A stretch of 52,266 nucleotides of DNA from Zavarzinella formosa DSM 19928 (GTDB lineage Bacteria; Planctomycetota; Planctomycetia; Gemmatales; Gemmataceae), in assembly GCF_000255705.1 (NCBI RefSeq), contig NZ_JH636442.1:395009-447274 (forward strand), read 5' to 3'. The notes beneath the pieces were generated by a model. The model did not search any database. It had not been told where the DNA came from and saw only the letters and a list, made by a program, of their open reading frames with translations. This document shows, piece after piece, positions 17,876 through 26,744 of this stretch (the first letter of the stretch is position 1; each line of letters begins with the position of its first letter). The position numbers and the translations under genes are program-made.

Positions 17876-19195
17876 ATGTTGAACGTCCTCGGCCCGGCCT
17901 CCCGGTTTTGCGATCACGTTTCACGGCGGAATTTCCTGCAAGTCGGGGCATGGTCGCTCGGCGGCCTTACCCTGCCGGGGTTGATGAAGGCCGAGGCGGC
18001 CGCCAAAACCCGGTCGCACAAGTCCATCATTGTTGTGTACCTATCCGGCGGTCTCTCCCACCAAGACACCTTTGATCTGAAGCCGAACGCCCCGGCCGAG
18101 GTGCGTGGCGAATTCAAACCGATCAACACGAACGTGCCGGGCATCCAAGTTGGCGAATTGCTACCGATGATGTCCCGCTGTGCGGACAAGATGACGCTGG
18201 TGCGGTCCATCGTGGGACTGGCTGACGAGCATTCAAGCTGGCAGAACATGTGCGGCGTCGGCATGGACACCGCCAAGCGGGAACAGAAGCCGCATTTCGG
18301 CTGCGTGGTCGCCAAGACGCAAGGGGCGGTTGATCCCCTCATCCCGCCGTTTGTCGATCTCTTCCCGACGATGCAGCACAAGCCGTATAACTCGCCGCAC
18401 ACCGGCAAGCTCGGCCGCTCGGCGGCGGCCGTGAAAGTGGACGGGGACGAAGTCTCCGTGATGAAGAATCTCAGCGTCTCGGCCGACCAGCTTCAGGATC
18501 GCAAATCCCTGCTGGCGATGATGGATCAGGCCCGTCGATCAGCCGATCAAAGCGGCATGACGGAAACCTTCCACTCGAAGGCGTTCGACGTGCTGACCTC
18601 CAGCAAACTGGTGGATGCCCTTGATGTCTCCAAGGAATCAATGGCCGTGCGGGAACGCTATGGCCGGGGATCGAACAAGCACCTTGGCGACGGGGCACCG
18701 ATGTGGAACGACCAACTGCTGATGGCCCGCCGTTTGGTGGAAGCCGGGGCGAGGGTGGTCACTGTTGCGTATGGTTTCTGGGACACGCACGGGCAGAACT
18801 TCAGGCATTTGAAGCAACACATGCCGCTGTTTGATCGCGGCATCTCGGCCTTGATCGAAGACATTTATTCCCGTGGATTGGACGAGGAAGTCACCGTTCT
18901 TGTTTGGGGCGAGTTTGGCCGGACACCGAAGATCAACAAGGACGCCGGACGCGATCACTGGGCGCGGGTGAACGGGGCGATCTTCGCCGGGGGCGGGATG
19001 AAAGTGGGACAGGTGATTGGCTCGACCGACTCCGTCGCGGCCGTCGCCAAAGATGATCCGATCCCTTATCCGAATGTGCTGGCGACCGCTTATCATGCCT
19101 TGGGGATGGACCCGCACGCGATGGTGTACGACATCGCCAACCGGCCGACGCCGATTCTGCCGAGCAGCACCCAAATCATCCAAAAACTGTTTTAA
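17876..19195 (+). CDS. DUF1501 family protein with Tat leader (second copy)
   Basis: A 439-residue DUF1501 protein of the subtype usually found with PSD1-type cytochrome/DUF1549 genes in planctomycetes. The twin-arginine motif SRRNFLQVG lies at residues 16-24 and is followed by a hydrophobic stretch. Family motifs include IIVVYLSGGLSHQDTFDLKP, ELLPMMSRCADKMTLVRS, YGFWDTHGQNF and VWGEFGRTPKINKDAGRDHW. It differs clearly from the DUF1501 gene at 277-1500 and has no DUF1800 or DUF1549 neighbour. The start at 17876 is chosen because it places the Tat motif normally. A TATACT hexamer at 17820-17825 could be a -10 element. Its stop overlaps that of the convergent GTPase gene. Confidence 0.93.
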   Translation: MLNVLGPASRFCDHVSRRNFLQVGAWSLGGLTLPGLMKAEAAAKTRSHKSIIVVYLSGGLSHQDTFDLKPNAPAEVRGEFKPINTNVPGIQVGELLPMMSRCADKMTLVRSIVGLADEHSSWQNMCGVGMDTAKREQKPHFGCVVAKTQGAVDPLIPPFVDLFPTMQHKPYNSPHTGKLGRSAAAVKVDGDEVSVMKNLSVSADQLQDRKSLLAMMDQARRSADQSGMTETFHSKAFDVLTSSKLVDALDVSKESMAVRERYGRGSNKHLGDGAPMWNDQLLMARRLVEAGARVVTVAYGFWDTHGQNFRHLKQHMPLFDRGISALIEDIYSRGLDEEVTVLVWGEFGRTPKINKDAGRDHWARVNGAIFAGGGMKVGQVIGSTDSVAAVAKDDPIPYPNVLATAYHALGMDPHAMVYDIANRPTPILPSSTQIIQKLF

Positions 19196-21030
19196 CGCCC
19201 GTACATCGCGGCAATGTTGGCCGAGTTTTCTCGGGCCGCAAGCCATTCGTTGACCTCGCGGACATTGCTCGTCAGCCCGCTGACGTGTTCGCGTTCCTTC
19301 AAAATCACCCCGGCGATTTCAGCCGGGATGGGTTCATACACTCGTTCCATTTCCGTGCCAAGCCGTGTGGAGAGTTGCCGGCGAAACTCTTCCTTAACGG
19401 CCGTCCAGCGCATGGGCAGCACCACCGCGATCAACAATTGCAAAAAGATCAGCACCACCAGCGTGAGAGCGAACGGCAGCAACAAATCGACCAGCGCAAT
19501 GTGATAATCCTCGACCATGAAATAGCGCCACAGCAGCAAAATGAAGGCGCTCACGAACACCAGTTCCGGCAATATGTTGGCGAGTGTCAGCAACAAAAGC
19601 TGCAACACCCGGCGAAGGCCGCGTGGATGGGTGATCTGATCTTCCACCGTTGTCAGTGATTCAATGATGCCCCGGTCGTGCCGGGTCTGCCATTCGTCAC
19701 GGTCAACGGCTTTCAAGCTGCCCGCAAGCAAGGCAATGGGAAACCGTTGCCGGTCGGCTTCCACCGTCAGCCGGTTCACCAAAGCGGTGGTTCGCTGGTT
19801 CAACACCTTGTCCCCGGCGATCCGGGTACATTCGTGGGCGAAGGCCGCGAGGTTCCAATTTGATGCCGTCTCCGGCTGTTGGCCGATTTTGGGGACGAAC
19901 GGGATGCGATCCCGAAGAGAAGTCCCGGCGAAGCGCAGTCGGGTCGTGAGCTTCACATAAGCGGCCATCAGTCCCCGGTAACGCTGCTGGCCGCCAACTC
20001 GGAAGTGGTGTTCGATCTCGGCCGAGTATGGCTCGATGGTGTTCACCAAAATCGTTGCCCATTCGTCCGCTTCGCGTTCGAGGAGGGTTTTCCATGCCTC
20101 GGTGGTTTTGGCCGCCTCGGTGGTCAAGTCGGGGGGCAATACGTTGGCGAGTCCCGTTTCCAATTGCCGGAGCAATTGCCCGACGCCGCGCGCTTTAAGG
20201 GCCTCAATCTCCAAACGCGAGAGGCCCAGCTCCAGCCAGTTTCGCAGATCTTGAAACTGTTCCCCCTCCGGGAGATTGTCCGGCCGGTTGCCCTCGCCCG
20301 CGTCGATCCACGCTTGGGCCATCGTCCGAAAAATCAACGGGTTCTCGAATCCTTCGGATTGTAAATCTCGCAACAAGTCTTGGTCGGGCCGGAGACCGGC
20401 CGCGCCAGTGTGCAAGCAGCGATCCCATTTGTTCAGGACGAAGGCAAACGCCTTGCGCTGGCGTTGCTTTTTGAAGAGATCCCAGCCGAGTTGGTCGTGA
20501 TATTTTTCCTGCGAGCCGACGTACAAGACCACGTCGGCCACCGGCAGCATCGCTTCCAACTTCTCGCGGTTGGCAATGTCATTGCTGTCGAGGTCCGGCG
20601 TGTCCACGATAATCTTGGCCTTCAACTCCGGCCGGGAATGCGGGGCCATCCGGCAATGCCGCAAGGCGGGATCGAGGCGTTCCGGCTTGATGGATTCGTG
20701 GTAATAAACCACCGGATCGCGGGTGGTTGGCCGCATGAACGACGCTTGGGCGACCGATCCGTTGGCGAGGGCGTTCAACAGGGACGATTTGCCGACGCCG
20801 GTGCCCCCCATGAGCATGACGACAAGGAGTGGTTGATCGACATCAATGGCGGCCGCTTGTCGCCGGATGTCGTCCAGCATTCCTTGAAGGGTCGCCTTGG
20901 CGATCATTGGCAACGGCTGGCGGTGCGATCCCTCAAACCAAGACCGCACATCCCGCTCCAAGGTGTGGAGCAATGGGGAAAGCGTTCGCAACAGCGGTTC
21001 GACGGGAGGCGGGGGCGTTTCGCTCGTCAC
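19192..21030 (-). CDS. Membrane-associated P-loop GTPase (second of a coupled pair)
   Basis: A 612-residue protein. The GTPase domain begins near residue 66: G1 GGTGVGKS (75-82), a threonine-containing switch RPTTRDP (100-106), G3 DTPDLD (143-148) and G4 NKWD (200-203), all canonical. Residues 280-470 are helical. Two strongly hydrophobic stretches lie at about 478-540 (LVFVSAFILLLW and LLLPFALTLVVLIFLQ), followed by a helical tail. This layout resembles bacterial dynamin-like or YfjP-type GTPases. The GTG start at 21030 is supported by a GGGGA upstream and by a GTGA overlap with the stop of the upstream GTPase, which implies translational coupling. It is convergent with the DUF1501 gene. Confidence 0.85.
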   Translation of the reverse strand: MTSETPPPPVEPLLRTLSPLLHTLERDVRSWFEGSHRQPLPMIAKATLQGMLDDIRRQAAAIDVDQPLLVVMLMGGTGVGKSSLLNALANGSVAQASFMRPTTRDPVVYYHESIKPERLDPALRHCRMAPHSRPELKAKIIVDTPDLDSNDIANREKLEAMLPVADVVLYVGSQEKYHDQLGWDLFKKQRQRKAFAFVLNKWDRCLHTGAAGLRPDQDLLRDLQSEGFENPLIFRTMAQAWIDAGEGNRPDNLPEGEQFQDLRNWLELGLSRLEIEALKARGVGQLLRQLETGLANVLPPDLTTEAAKTTEAWKTLLEREADEWATILVNTIEPYSAEIEHHFRVGGQQRYRGLMAAYVKLTTRLRFAGTSLRDRIPFVPKIGQQPETASNWNLAAFAHECTRIAGDKVLNQRTTALVNRLTVEADRQRFPIALLAGSLKAVDRDEWQTRHDRGIIESLTTVEDQITHPRGLRRVLQLLLLTLANILPELVFVSAFILLLWRYFMVEDYHIALVDLLLPFALTLVVLIFLQLLIAVVLPMRWTAVKEEFRRQLSTRLGTEMERVYEPIPAEIAGVILKEREHVSGLTSNVREVNEWLAARENSANIAAMYGR

Positions 21031-22814
21031 GAGTTGTTCCCCACGATCATTCCCCGGATTTTCTCGATCTGAACCGGAATTCGCAACACAGTGGACTGGA
21101 GCTTTTCGTAGGAGGAACCGCCGCTGACCGGCCAATCATCAAGCCATTTCGTCAGCGGGGAAATGATGACTTGGCGCACGGTACGAAGTTTGTGCTGCCG
21201 GATGGCCCGGCGCTTGCCCTCCACGAATTGCCAGACGATCAACTCGGCCCCCTGATGAGTGATCGAAAGAAAAACCGGCACATAGATCAGCGTCGGCCAG
21301 TTTAGCCCCCCGGCCCAGATTCCCAAGCCGATGGCGCTGAGATCGAAGAACAATTTGACGACTCGCAAAGTCGCCAGCGAGGCCGGATTTTGCTCCAACG
21401 CGGCCGTGACGTTCCGGGCGGCCGATTCGGTTTCCTCAGTTGATTGAAGCTGATATTCCCGCAAAGTGGCCCGGTATTGGTCCAACGCTTGGTCTGTCAG
21501 ACCGGCGTTGAACCCGGTTTGAACATGCTTCCAGAACGGCCCCTGTTCGCCCCGCTTGAGGGCGTCGGCCTGCAACTGATCCAGCATCGCCTTCGTCGAT
21601 TCTTCGAGAACATCCGATTCTCGCCGGGACAGGGCCATCGGCCGCGTGACCGCCTTGGTGACGGCGTTTCGCACAAAACGATAGGGAAATCGCACGGTCT
21701 TCAGCGCCACGGCAATGCCCTTGCCGGGTCCGGGAAGCTCCAGCAAATCGAGCAATCGCTCGCGGGCCTCGTCGAATCGTTTGAAGCCCTCGCCCTCCAG
21801 AAAATCGTTTTGATATCGGCGTTCCAGTTCCATCATCCCGTGATTGACATTTGCTTTCCACACATCCATCGCGGCCAAGTCCTGCCGGGCCACGCCCAGC
21901 AAATCCGGCAGCGAAGATCGCAGATATTCGATGGAATTGCGCACCGTGCGGTCGCGGGTGTTGGCCGGATCGGCGAGGACCATCACCTGATTCAGCAGGG
22001 CGATCCGGTGGGGGGCCGCCTTGCCCGTTGGGTCGGCGAGTTCTTCGGGTTTCAACGCCGGAATGGCGATCACCGGAACTGTCGGCTGGCCACCGGGGCC
22101 GACCGGCAAACGACTGAGGATTTCCTTGCCGAAATGCTCGACCAACGCGGTCGCCTGCGAGGGAAGCATCTTCGTGAGGACGACGACCACCGGCTTTCCC
22201 GTGCGGGCGAGCAGGTGAAGAAACTGCGTTGGAACCTCGTCGTTGTATCGTTCATCCGAGGCGACATACACGATCACGTCGGCCAGACCGGAGACTTCGA
22301 TCAGGCGGGACAGATAGCCGCTGGCGGCCCAAGTCGTCATGTCCGGGCAGTCCCAAATCACCGCATCCCCGAGGGGGTTGCTTTGCGAATTCGGAACCTT
22401 GACCACTTGAAACACATCTTCATCAAGGTTCGCCGGGGCGGGGCGGTCGAGGCGGCGAAGCGGGCCGAGAAAGCCGAGGTGCCCGGTCCAATGGCTGCCA
22501 GATTGGCCGATGAGATAGGCTGTGGGGTGTCTGGTGTAACCGGCTTGGGGATTGGCTTCCGCGACGGCGGAACCAGCCAGGAAATTGACCACCGTGCTTT
22601 TCCCGGTTCCGGCTCCGCCGACGACCGCGACATGAATCGGCGTCTTTCCCTGTCCATCTAGCGAGGGGCCGATGACATTCCGCACGAGAGACGCCGCGAG
22701 CCGAAGTTGGGAGGTGGCTTTCGCCCGGTCCGGCTGTTGTCGAGAGTGGTCTTCCAGCCAGGAAAGGTCATCGGCCAGTTGGCTGACTTCCAGCCGGACG
22801 GCGGCGGCATCCAT
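21027..22814 (-). CDS. Membrane-associated P-loop GTPase (first of a coupled pair)
   Basis: A 595-residue protein with a P-loop GGAGTGKST at 66-74 and a G3 motif WDCPDM at 154-159. The G4 position reads VLTKML (212-217) instead of NKxD, so guanine specificity may be altered. A helical middle follows, and a hydrophobic hairpin near residues 490-530 (LGIWAGGLNWPTLIYVPVF) precedes a basic tail. The second gene of the pair has the same plan but canonical G motifs. Paired genes with an unequal partner are known for bacterial dynamin-like proteins. Role in membrane remodelling here is inference. The ATG at 22814 lies 39 bases downstream of the thiO stop on the same strand. Confidence 0.85.
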   Translation of the reverse strand: MDAAAVRLEVSQLADDLSWLEDHSRQQPDRAKATSQLRLAASLVRNVIGPSLDGQGKTPIHVAVVGGAGTGKSTVVNFLAGSAVAEANPQAGYTRHPTAYLIGQSGSHWTGHLGFLGPLRRLDRPAPANLDEDVFQVVKVPNSQSNPLGDAVIWDCPDMTTWAASGYLSRLIEVSGLADVIVYVASDERYNDEVPTQFLHLLARTGKPVVVVLTKMLPSQATALVEHFGKEILSRLPVGPGGQPTVPVIAIPALKPEELADPTGKAAPHRIALLNQVMVLADPANTRDRTVRNSIEYLRSSLPDLLGVARQDLAAMDVWKANVNHGMMELERRYQNDFLEGEGFKRFDEARERLLDLLELPGPGKGIAVALKTVRFPYRFVRNAVTKAVTRPMALSRRESDVLEESTKAMLDQLQADALKRGEQGPFWKHVQTGFNAGLTDQALDQYRATLREYQLQSTEETESAARNVTAALEQNPASLATLRVVKLFFDLSAIGLGIWAGGLNWPTLIYVPVFLSITHQGAELIVWQFVEGKRRAIRQHKLRTVRQVIISPLTKWLDDWPVSGGSSYEKLQSTVLRIPVQIEKIRGMIVGNNS

Positions 22815-22853
22815 CGAATACTCCGGGGGTTGCGAACATTGTACCCCGAAAAT

Positions 22854-23984
22854 TTAAGATTGAAACGGTCGGAGATGCGGTTCTGCGGAGGTTCTGTCCA
22901 ACCGGAAGGGAGCCAAGTCCAGCCAAGGGGGGGAATCAGTCAGCAACTCGCTCATGGCGAGGGCCGTGCCGGGCGAAAGTTGAATCCCGGCCCGGTAATG
23001 CCCGCCGGCGAAAAAAGCATTGGCGAAACCCGGAACCGGGCCGATGAACGGGATGCCACCGGGGCTTCCCGGCCGCAGTCCCGCCCATGTGTGTTCGATG
23101 GGGGCATTCTTCAGAACGGGCACATGCTGAATGGCGAATTCCGTCAGCATCCGGGCATCGGCTATCTTGGTTGATTTGTCGAAGGCCGCCTCGGGGTCTT
23201 CCGTGGCGCCCACCAATAATCGCCCGTCGGCACGCGGCACAAAGTAATTGGGCCCGACGGAAACAATCTTCGGAAGCAAATCGGGTTTAGTGCGGAACAC
23301 CACAATTTGCCCTCGCACCGGCCGCACTGGCAAATTGATTTCGAGCAAAGCCAGCAACCGCCCGCCCCAAGCGCCGGGACACAGCAAGAACTTGGAAGCC
23401 GGATGACGGGAACCATCTTGGGAGATCGCCGCCGTGATTCTCGATGCACCCGTCTCGAAGCGGACGACTTCCTGGTTCGACAGGATTTGTACGCCGAGCT
23501 TTTCGACGGCCGTCAACAGGGCCTTCAAATACCACGGATTCCGGATCTGGGCCATCGTAGGGAAGTGATAGTTCACGCGGGCAGGAACAAGCGGTGGGCA
23601 AAGCTCCCTCGTTTGAGCGGGCGACAACTTCTCAAACAGGATCTGTTCCCCGCCCCACAACGCCTCCAAATCCGTCGGCGTCTCGTCAAACAATTCCAAC
23701 CCGCCACAGCGACGATAACCAGTCTTTGATTCGATGAATTCTTCCAGTTCATTCGCCCATTGGCGAATCAAATCGGAACTGTGTGCCCGCAATCGGTCCA
23801 TCGGGTGAGAGGTGTGGGCGAGATTGCCCGGAGGAATGATCCCCGCCCCGGCCCAAGAGGCTTCCTTGGCCGGTTCGCCGCGCTCCAACACCGAAACCTG
23901 CAGGCCCTGTTTGGCCAGCAGGTAAGCAGTGGAAAGGCCAATCACACCAGAGCCGACGATCAGCACATCCGGGGTTGAATTCAT
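22854..23984 (-). CDS. thiO: Glycine oxidase ThiO-type FAD enzyme
   Basis: A 376-residue FAD-dependent oxidoreductase of the DAO family. It has the Rossmann motif GSGVIG at 11-16, the ribose-binding E34 (VLERGEPAKEAS) and a C-terminal HTWAGLRPGSPGGIPFIGP and GHYRAGIQLSPGTA, which match ThiO. ThiO oxidises glycine to iminoglycine for the thiazole moiety of thiamine. No other thiamine gene is nearby, so a different amine substrate is possible. The start at 23984 is the natural ATG. TATAAA lies six bases before it with no Shine-Dalgarno sequence, which suggests a leaderless mRNA. Confidence 0.9.
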   Translation of the reverse strand: MNSTPDVLIVGSGVIGLSTAYLLAKQGLQVSVLERGEPAKEASWAGAGIIPPGNLAHTSHPMDRLRAHSSDLIRQWANELEEFIESKTGYRRCGGLELFDETPTDLEALWGGEQILFEKLSPAQTRELCPPLVPARVNYHFPTMAQIRNPWYLKALLTAVEKLGVQILSNQEVVRFETGASRITAAISQDGSRHPASKFLLCPGAWGGRLLALLEINLPVRPVRGQIVVFRTKPDLLPKIVSVGPNYFVPRADGRLLVGATEDPEAAFDKSTKIADARMLTEFAIQHVPVLKNAPIEHTWAGLRPGSPGGIPFIGPVPGFANAFFAGGHYRAGIQLSPGTALAMSELLTDSPPWLDLAPFRLDRTSAEPHLRPFQS

Positions 23985-23990
23985 GCGACT

Positions 23991-23996
23991 TTTATA
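23991..23996 (-). promoter_or_regulatory. Candidate -10 element for a leaderless thiO mRNA
   Basis: On the leftward strand the sequence reads TATAAA, then six bases, then the thiO ATG. A start of transcription seven bases after a -10 box would fall on the A of the start codon. No good -35 hexamer is seen at 16-18 bases, so this is tentative. Confidence 0.35.
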
Positions 23997-24127
23997 GCGG
24001 ATGGCGATCCCGGATGGCAGAGGCCGCCGTTCTCAAGAGAACAGCGAGGAGTTTGCTTCAACGATTAAAATCGTTGTCTCTTGGCCCGCTGGATGCGTTC
24101 TACCAACATTGCAAATTTGCCAAACCG

Positions 24128-24409
24128 ATGGGAAAATTTACATTCATCACCCACCTGTTGGAGACCATGATGGTAGCCAAATCATTAAACATTGGAAAGC
24201 TAACGGAAACGAATGCCTGCCTCGTCTGCGGTTCGGCAGGGTGGGTCAACGCAGGATTTTTTCGGTGTTCACGGTGTGGTTTTCAATTGTGCCTTTCGTG
24301 CGAAGGTCGTGAAGCGGAACGTGATATGACCGGCGAAGAACTCGATGAATCTGAAAAACCTCAAATGACGTGTGACACCTTCCCGAGTTCGGTTATGATG
24401 GATGAATGA
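24128..24409 (+). CDS. Small zinc-ribbon protein
   Basis: A 93-residue ORF whose middle holds three CxxC pairs: ACLVCGS, FRCSRCGF and LCLSCEG. This is typical of a small zinc-binding protein. The C-terminal third is acidic (MTGEELDESEKPQ). The start is uncertain: 24128 gives MGKFTFITHL, 24167 is shorter, and the frame is open back to 23975, which overlaps thiO and is unlikely. The opposite strand also carries an ORF over this area, but it shows no domain. The next 89 codons in the same frame after the TGA are also open (see the following entry). Function unknown. Confidence 0.55.
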   Translation: MGKFTFITHLLETMMVAKSLNIGKLTETNACLVCGSAGWVNAGFFRCSRCGFQLCLSCEGREAERDMTGEELDESEKPQMTCDTFPSSVMMDE

Positions 24410-24436
24410 GTTGAACCCACCAAGCATCAGCGCGAT

Positions 24437-24676
24437 TTGATTCCCATTCCGACCAATCTGACGTTGCCTGCCCCCGTTTTCTGGGGTTCCATCGCGGCAT
24501 GGATTCCGCTTCCACCGGCGGTCATGGCCGGAATTCTTTGCACCACCATGATTTATGCCCTCCTTCATCATCTGTTGAGTGTCAGACAGTGGGTGGATGA
24601 GGAAAACTCGGACGACCCGCTCATGCCGCTGAATTACCTGAATCCTGTCAGTCAAGAAAATCCAATCACTGTTTGA
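24437..24676 (+). CDS. Possible small membrane protein
   Basis: A 79-residue ORF from a TTG codon. Its N-terminal half is hydrophobic and could form one membrane helix (about residues 12-47, VMAGILCTTMIYALLHHLLS). The rest is polar and acidic (VDEENSDDPLMP). It is in the same frame as the zinc-ribbon ORF, nine codons behind its TGA. No ATG or clear ribosome site supports the start. An internal ATG would give 50 residues. Kept because the hydrophobic pattern is protein-like and the interval of about 370 bases is otherwise empty. Confidence 0.35.
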   Translation: MIPIPTNLTLPAPVFWGSIAAWIPLPPAVMAGILCTTMIYALLHHLLSVRQWVDEENSDDPLMPLNYLNPVSQENPITV

Positions 24677-24782
24677 CTCACCGATCTTGAGCAAATCTCC
24701 CCCTTGGCGCAAGATTTGCCAATTTCGTCATTCCCCGGATACAACAACCAACGGTTTTCCCAACCGGGTCCGAGACAGAAAA

Positions 24783-26741
24783 ATGAGACTTCTGAGAACA
24801 CTGGCCCTGTGTGCGATCACCATCGCCATTCCCTCGGTCGGGTGGGCCGCCGAGGAAGAAGTAGAAGCCCTCGCCCGCGGAGCAATCCACGAGGCTTATG
24901 CCGAACCGAGTGAACGACAGCCGACCGCCTCGCCCATCGTTCCCAAGGAGCCGCCCAAGCCAATTGAGGAACTTCCCCCGGATCAAAAACCCGAAGGGGA
25001 CAATGTCCAATGGATTCCCGGTTACTGGTCTTGGGACGAAGACCGCAAGGACTTTGTTTGGATCAGCGGTTTCTGGCGGGTGCCCCCGCCCGACCGGACG
25101 TGGATGCCCGGTAGCTGGCACAAGAACGGCGATGGATGGCAATGGTCCGGCGGGTTCTGGGCCCCGGTCCAGGCTCAAAAGGCCGCCATCGAATATCTGC
25201 CCGAACCGCCCAAGCCCTTGGATGACGCCGGGGCTAGCGTTCCCGCTCCCTCGCCCGACCAAGTTTATGTGCCCGGTTCATGGGTGTACAACACCCGCTA
25301 TGTGTGGCGTCCGGGCTATTGGTCCCCATACCGGGCCAATTGGATCTGGCAGCCGGCTCACTATCGCTGGACCCCGTGCGGATATGTGTTCATTGATGGG
25401 TATTGGGACTATCCGCTGGCGAATCGCGGCGTGCTGTTCGCCCCGGTTTATATTCCCCGGAGCTACTATGCCGCCCCGGCCTATGTGTATACGCCGACCT
25501 ATATCGTGCGGGAACCCTGTCTCTATGGAGCGTTCTTCGCCCGTCGCGGTTACGGAAGTTACTACTTTGGGGATTACTTCGCCCCGAACTATGCGACCCT
25601 TGGCTTTACCGCCTGGAGCGGTCATGTGAGCGCCACGGTCCGGTTGGGCGGGTATTACGATCCGCTGTTTAGCCACTACTCGGTGGGTTATGCCCGAGAT
25701 CCATACTGGGGCGGCGGCGGTTTGGTGAATCTGTATGTCGGCCGATACAAGGGTGATTTTGCCCGGCCTCCGGTCAGTTACACGCAACAAACGGTGGTTA
25801 TCAACAACTTCAACACCACGAACGTGAAGAACGTCAACAATGTTCAGATGTTGACCACCCTGCGTGACGCCCCGAAGACCACCAATGTGCGGTTGGCCGC
25901 CGTGCCGGAAGCTGTGCGACGTGAACAACAAGTCCACGCTCGAGAAGTGCGGGCGATTGGCGTGAACCGAGCCGAGCAAGAGGTGCGATTAGTTTCCGCC
26001 GGGCCGCCCAGAGGGCCGGTCGGAGGCGTGGCGGCTCCCCACACGCTCAAGCTTGATGTGCCGACGCATCTTCAACCGAAGGTGGCGACACCGGTGATCG
26101 AACCGGCCAAGCCGGGCCATGTTCTTCCGAAGGCAGATCGGCCTCACGGCCATGAGGCCCCGAAACTGGACCCGAGGCCGACGTTTCCGAACCCGATGCC
26201 GAAGATTGAACCAAGGCCGGTTGGTCCGAAAGGCGGGGGGCCGAAGTTCGAGCCCAAGATATCAGCCCCGACTCCGGTTCCCACGGTTCCGGTGGTGGCT
26301 CCGAAGCCTGTTTCAGTGGCTGAGGTTCCGGCTCCGAAAATTGTGCCGAAGCTGGCTCCGATGCCTGTGACACCGGCTCCGGTGGTTGTGCCAAAGCCCG
26401 CTCCGATACCTGTGGTCCCGGCCCCGGTTCCGGTGGTTGTGCCGAAGCCCGCCCCAGTGGTGCCTGTCACTCCGGCTCCGGTGGTGATACCGAAGCCCGC
26501 TCCGGTGGTGCCTGTCGCTCCGGTAGTTGTGCCGAGGCCCGCTCCGATACCTGTGACACCGGCTCCGGCGATTGTGCCTCGGCCTGCTCCGGCTCCGGTT
26601 CACACCCCTCCGGTTTCAGTCGGGGGGACACCGGTAAAGAATCCGGTAGCCACTCCGGCACCGACCCGGCCGGCGCCGACCCCACCGAAGGCCCCGTCTG
26701 GTCCGGCTCCCAAATCGGGCAAGCCGAAAAGCAGCCGATAA
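24783..26741 (+). CDS. Secreted YXWXGXW-repeat protein with Pro/Ala/Val-rich tail
   Basis: A 652-residue exported protein. A signal peptide (MRLLRTLALCAITIAIPSVGWA) is followed by an acidic and proline-rich spacer. About five repeats of the YXWXGXW type come next (WIPGYWSWDE, WISGFWRVPP, WMPGSWHKNGD, YVPGSWVYNT, WRPGYWSPYR), then a Tyr-rich section (YYAAPAYVYTPTYIV). From about residue 330 a helical charged part leads to a long tail of PKPAP/TPAPVVVP units. The start at 24783 is chosen because it yields the signal peptide. A near-perfect intrinsic terminator follows the stop. Cell-envelope or outer-layer role is inferred. Confidence 0.88.
   Translation: MRLLRTLALCAITIAIPSVGWAAEEEVEALARGAIHEAYAEPSERQPTASPIVPKEPPKPIEELPPDQKPEGDNVQWIPGYWSWDEDRKDFVWISGFWRVPPPDRTWMPGSWHKNGDGWQWSGGFWAPVQAQKAAIEYLPEPPKPLDDAGASVPAPSPDQVYVPGSWVYNTRYVWRPGYWSPYRANWIWQPAHYRWTPCGYVFIDGYWDYPLANRGVLFAPVYIPRSYYAAPAYVYTPTYIVREPCLYGAFFARRGYGSYYFGDYFAPNYATLGFTAWSGHVSATVRLGGYYDPLFSHYSVGYARDPYWGGGGLVNLYVGRYKGDFARPPVSYTQQTVVINNFNTTNVKNVNNVQMLTTLRDAPKTTNVRLAAVPEAVRREQQVHAREVRAIGVNRAEQEVRLVSAGPPRGPVGGVAAPHTLKLDVPTHLQPKVATPVIEPAKPGHVLPKADRPHGHEAPKLDPRPTFPNPMPKIEPRPVGPKGGGPKFEPKISAPTPVPTVPVVAPKPVSVAEVPAPKIVPKLAPMPVTPAPVVVPKPAPIPVVPAPVPVVVPKPAPVVPVTPAPVVIPKPAPVVPVAPVVVPRPAPIPVTPAPAIVPRPAPAPVHTPPVSVGGTPVKNPVATPAPTRPAPTPPKAPSGPAPKSGKPKSSR
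26340..26610 (+). repeat. Tandem Pro/Ala/Val-coding repeats
   Basis: Inside the YXWXGXW gene, near-identical units of about 50 bases encode variants of VVPKPAPxPVxPAP. The DNA repeats GTTGTGCCGAAGCCCGC with small changes. Such runs are prone to slippage, so copy number could differ between strains. Boundaries are approximate. Confidence 0.7.
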
Positions 26742-26744
26742 ATG

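Noticed and set aside
21444-22661. Rightward 405-codon ORF
   Set aside because: Antisense to the first GTPase, including its Walker A and G3 motifs.
24269-24712. Leftward 147-codon ORF over the two small ORFs
   Set aside because: No domain or hydrophobic pattern; the rightward frame has three CxxC pairs and a plausible membrane helix.
26340-26610. Regular repeats considered as a CRISPR array
   Set aside because: The units are contiguous, in frame, without unique spacers, and encode a Pro/Ala/Val tail.
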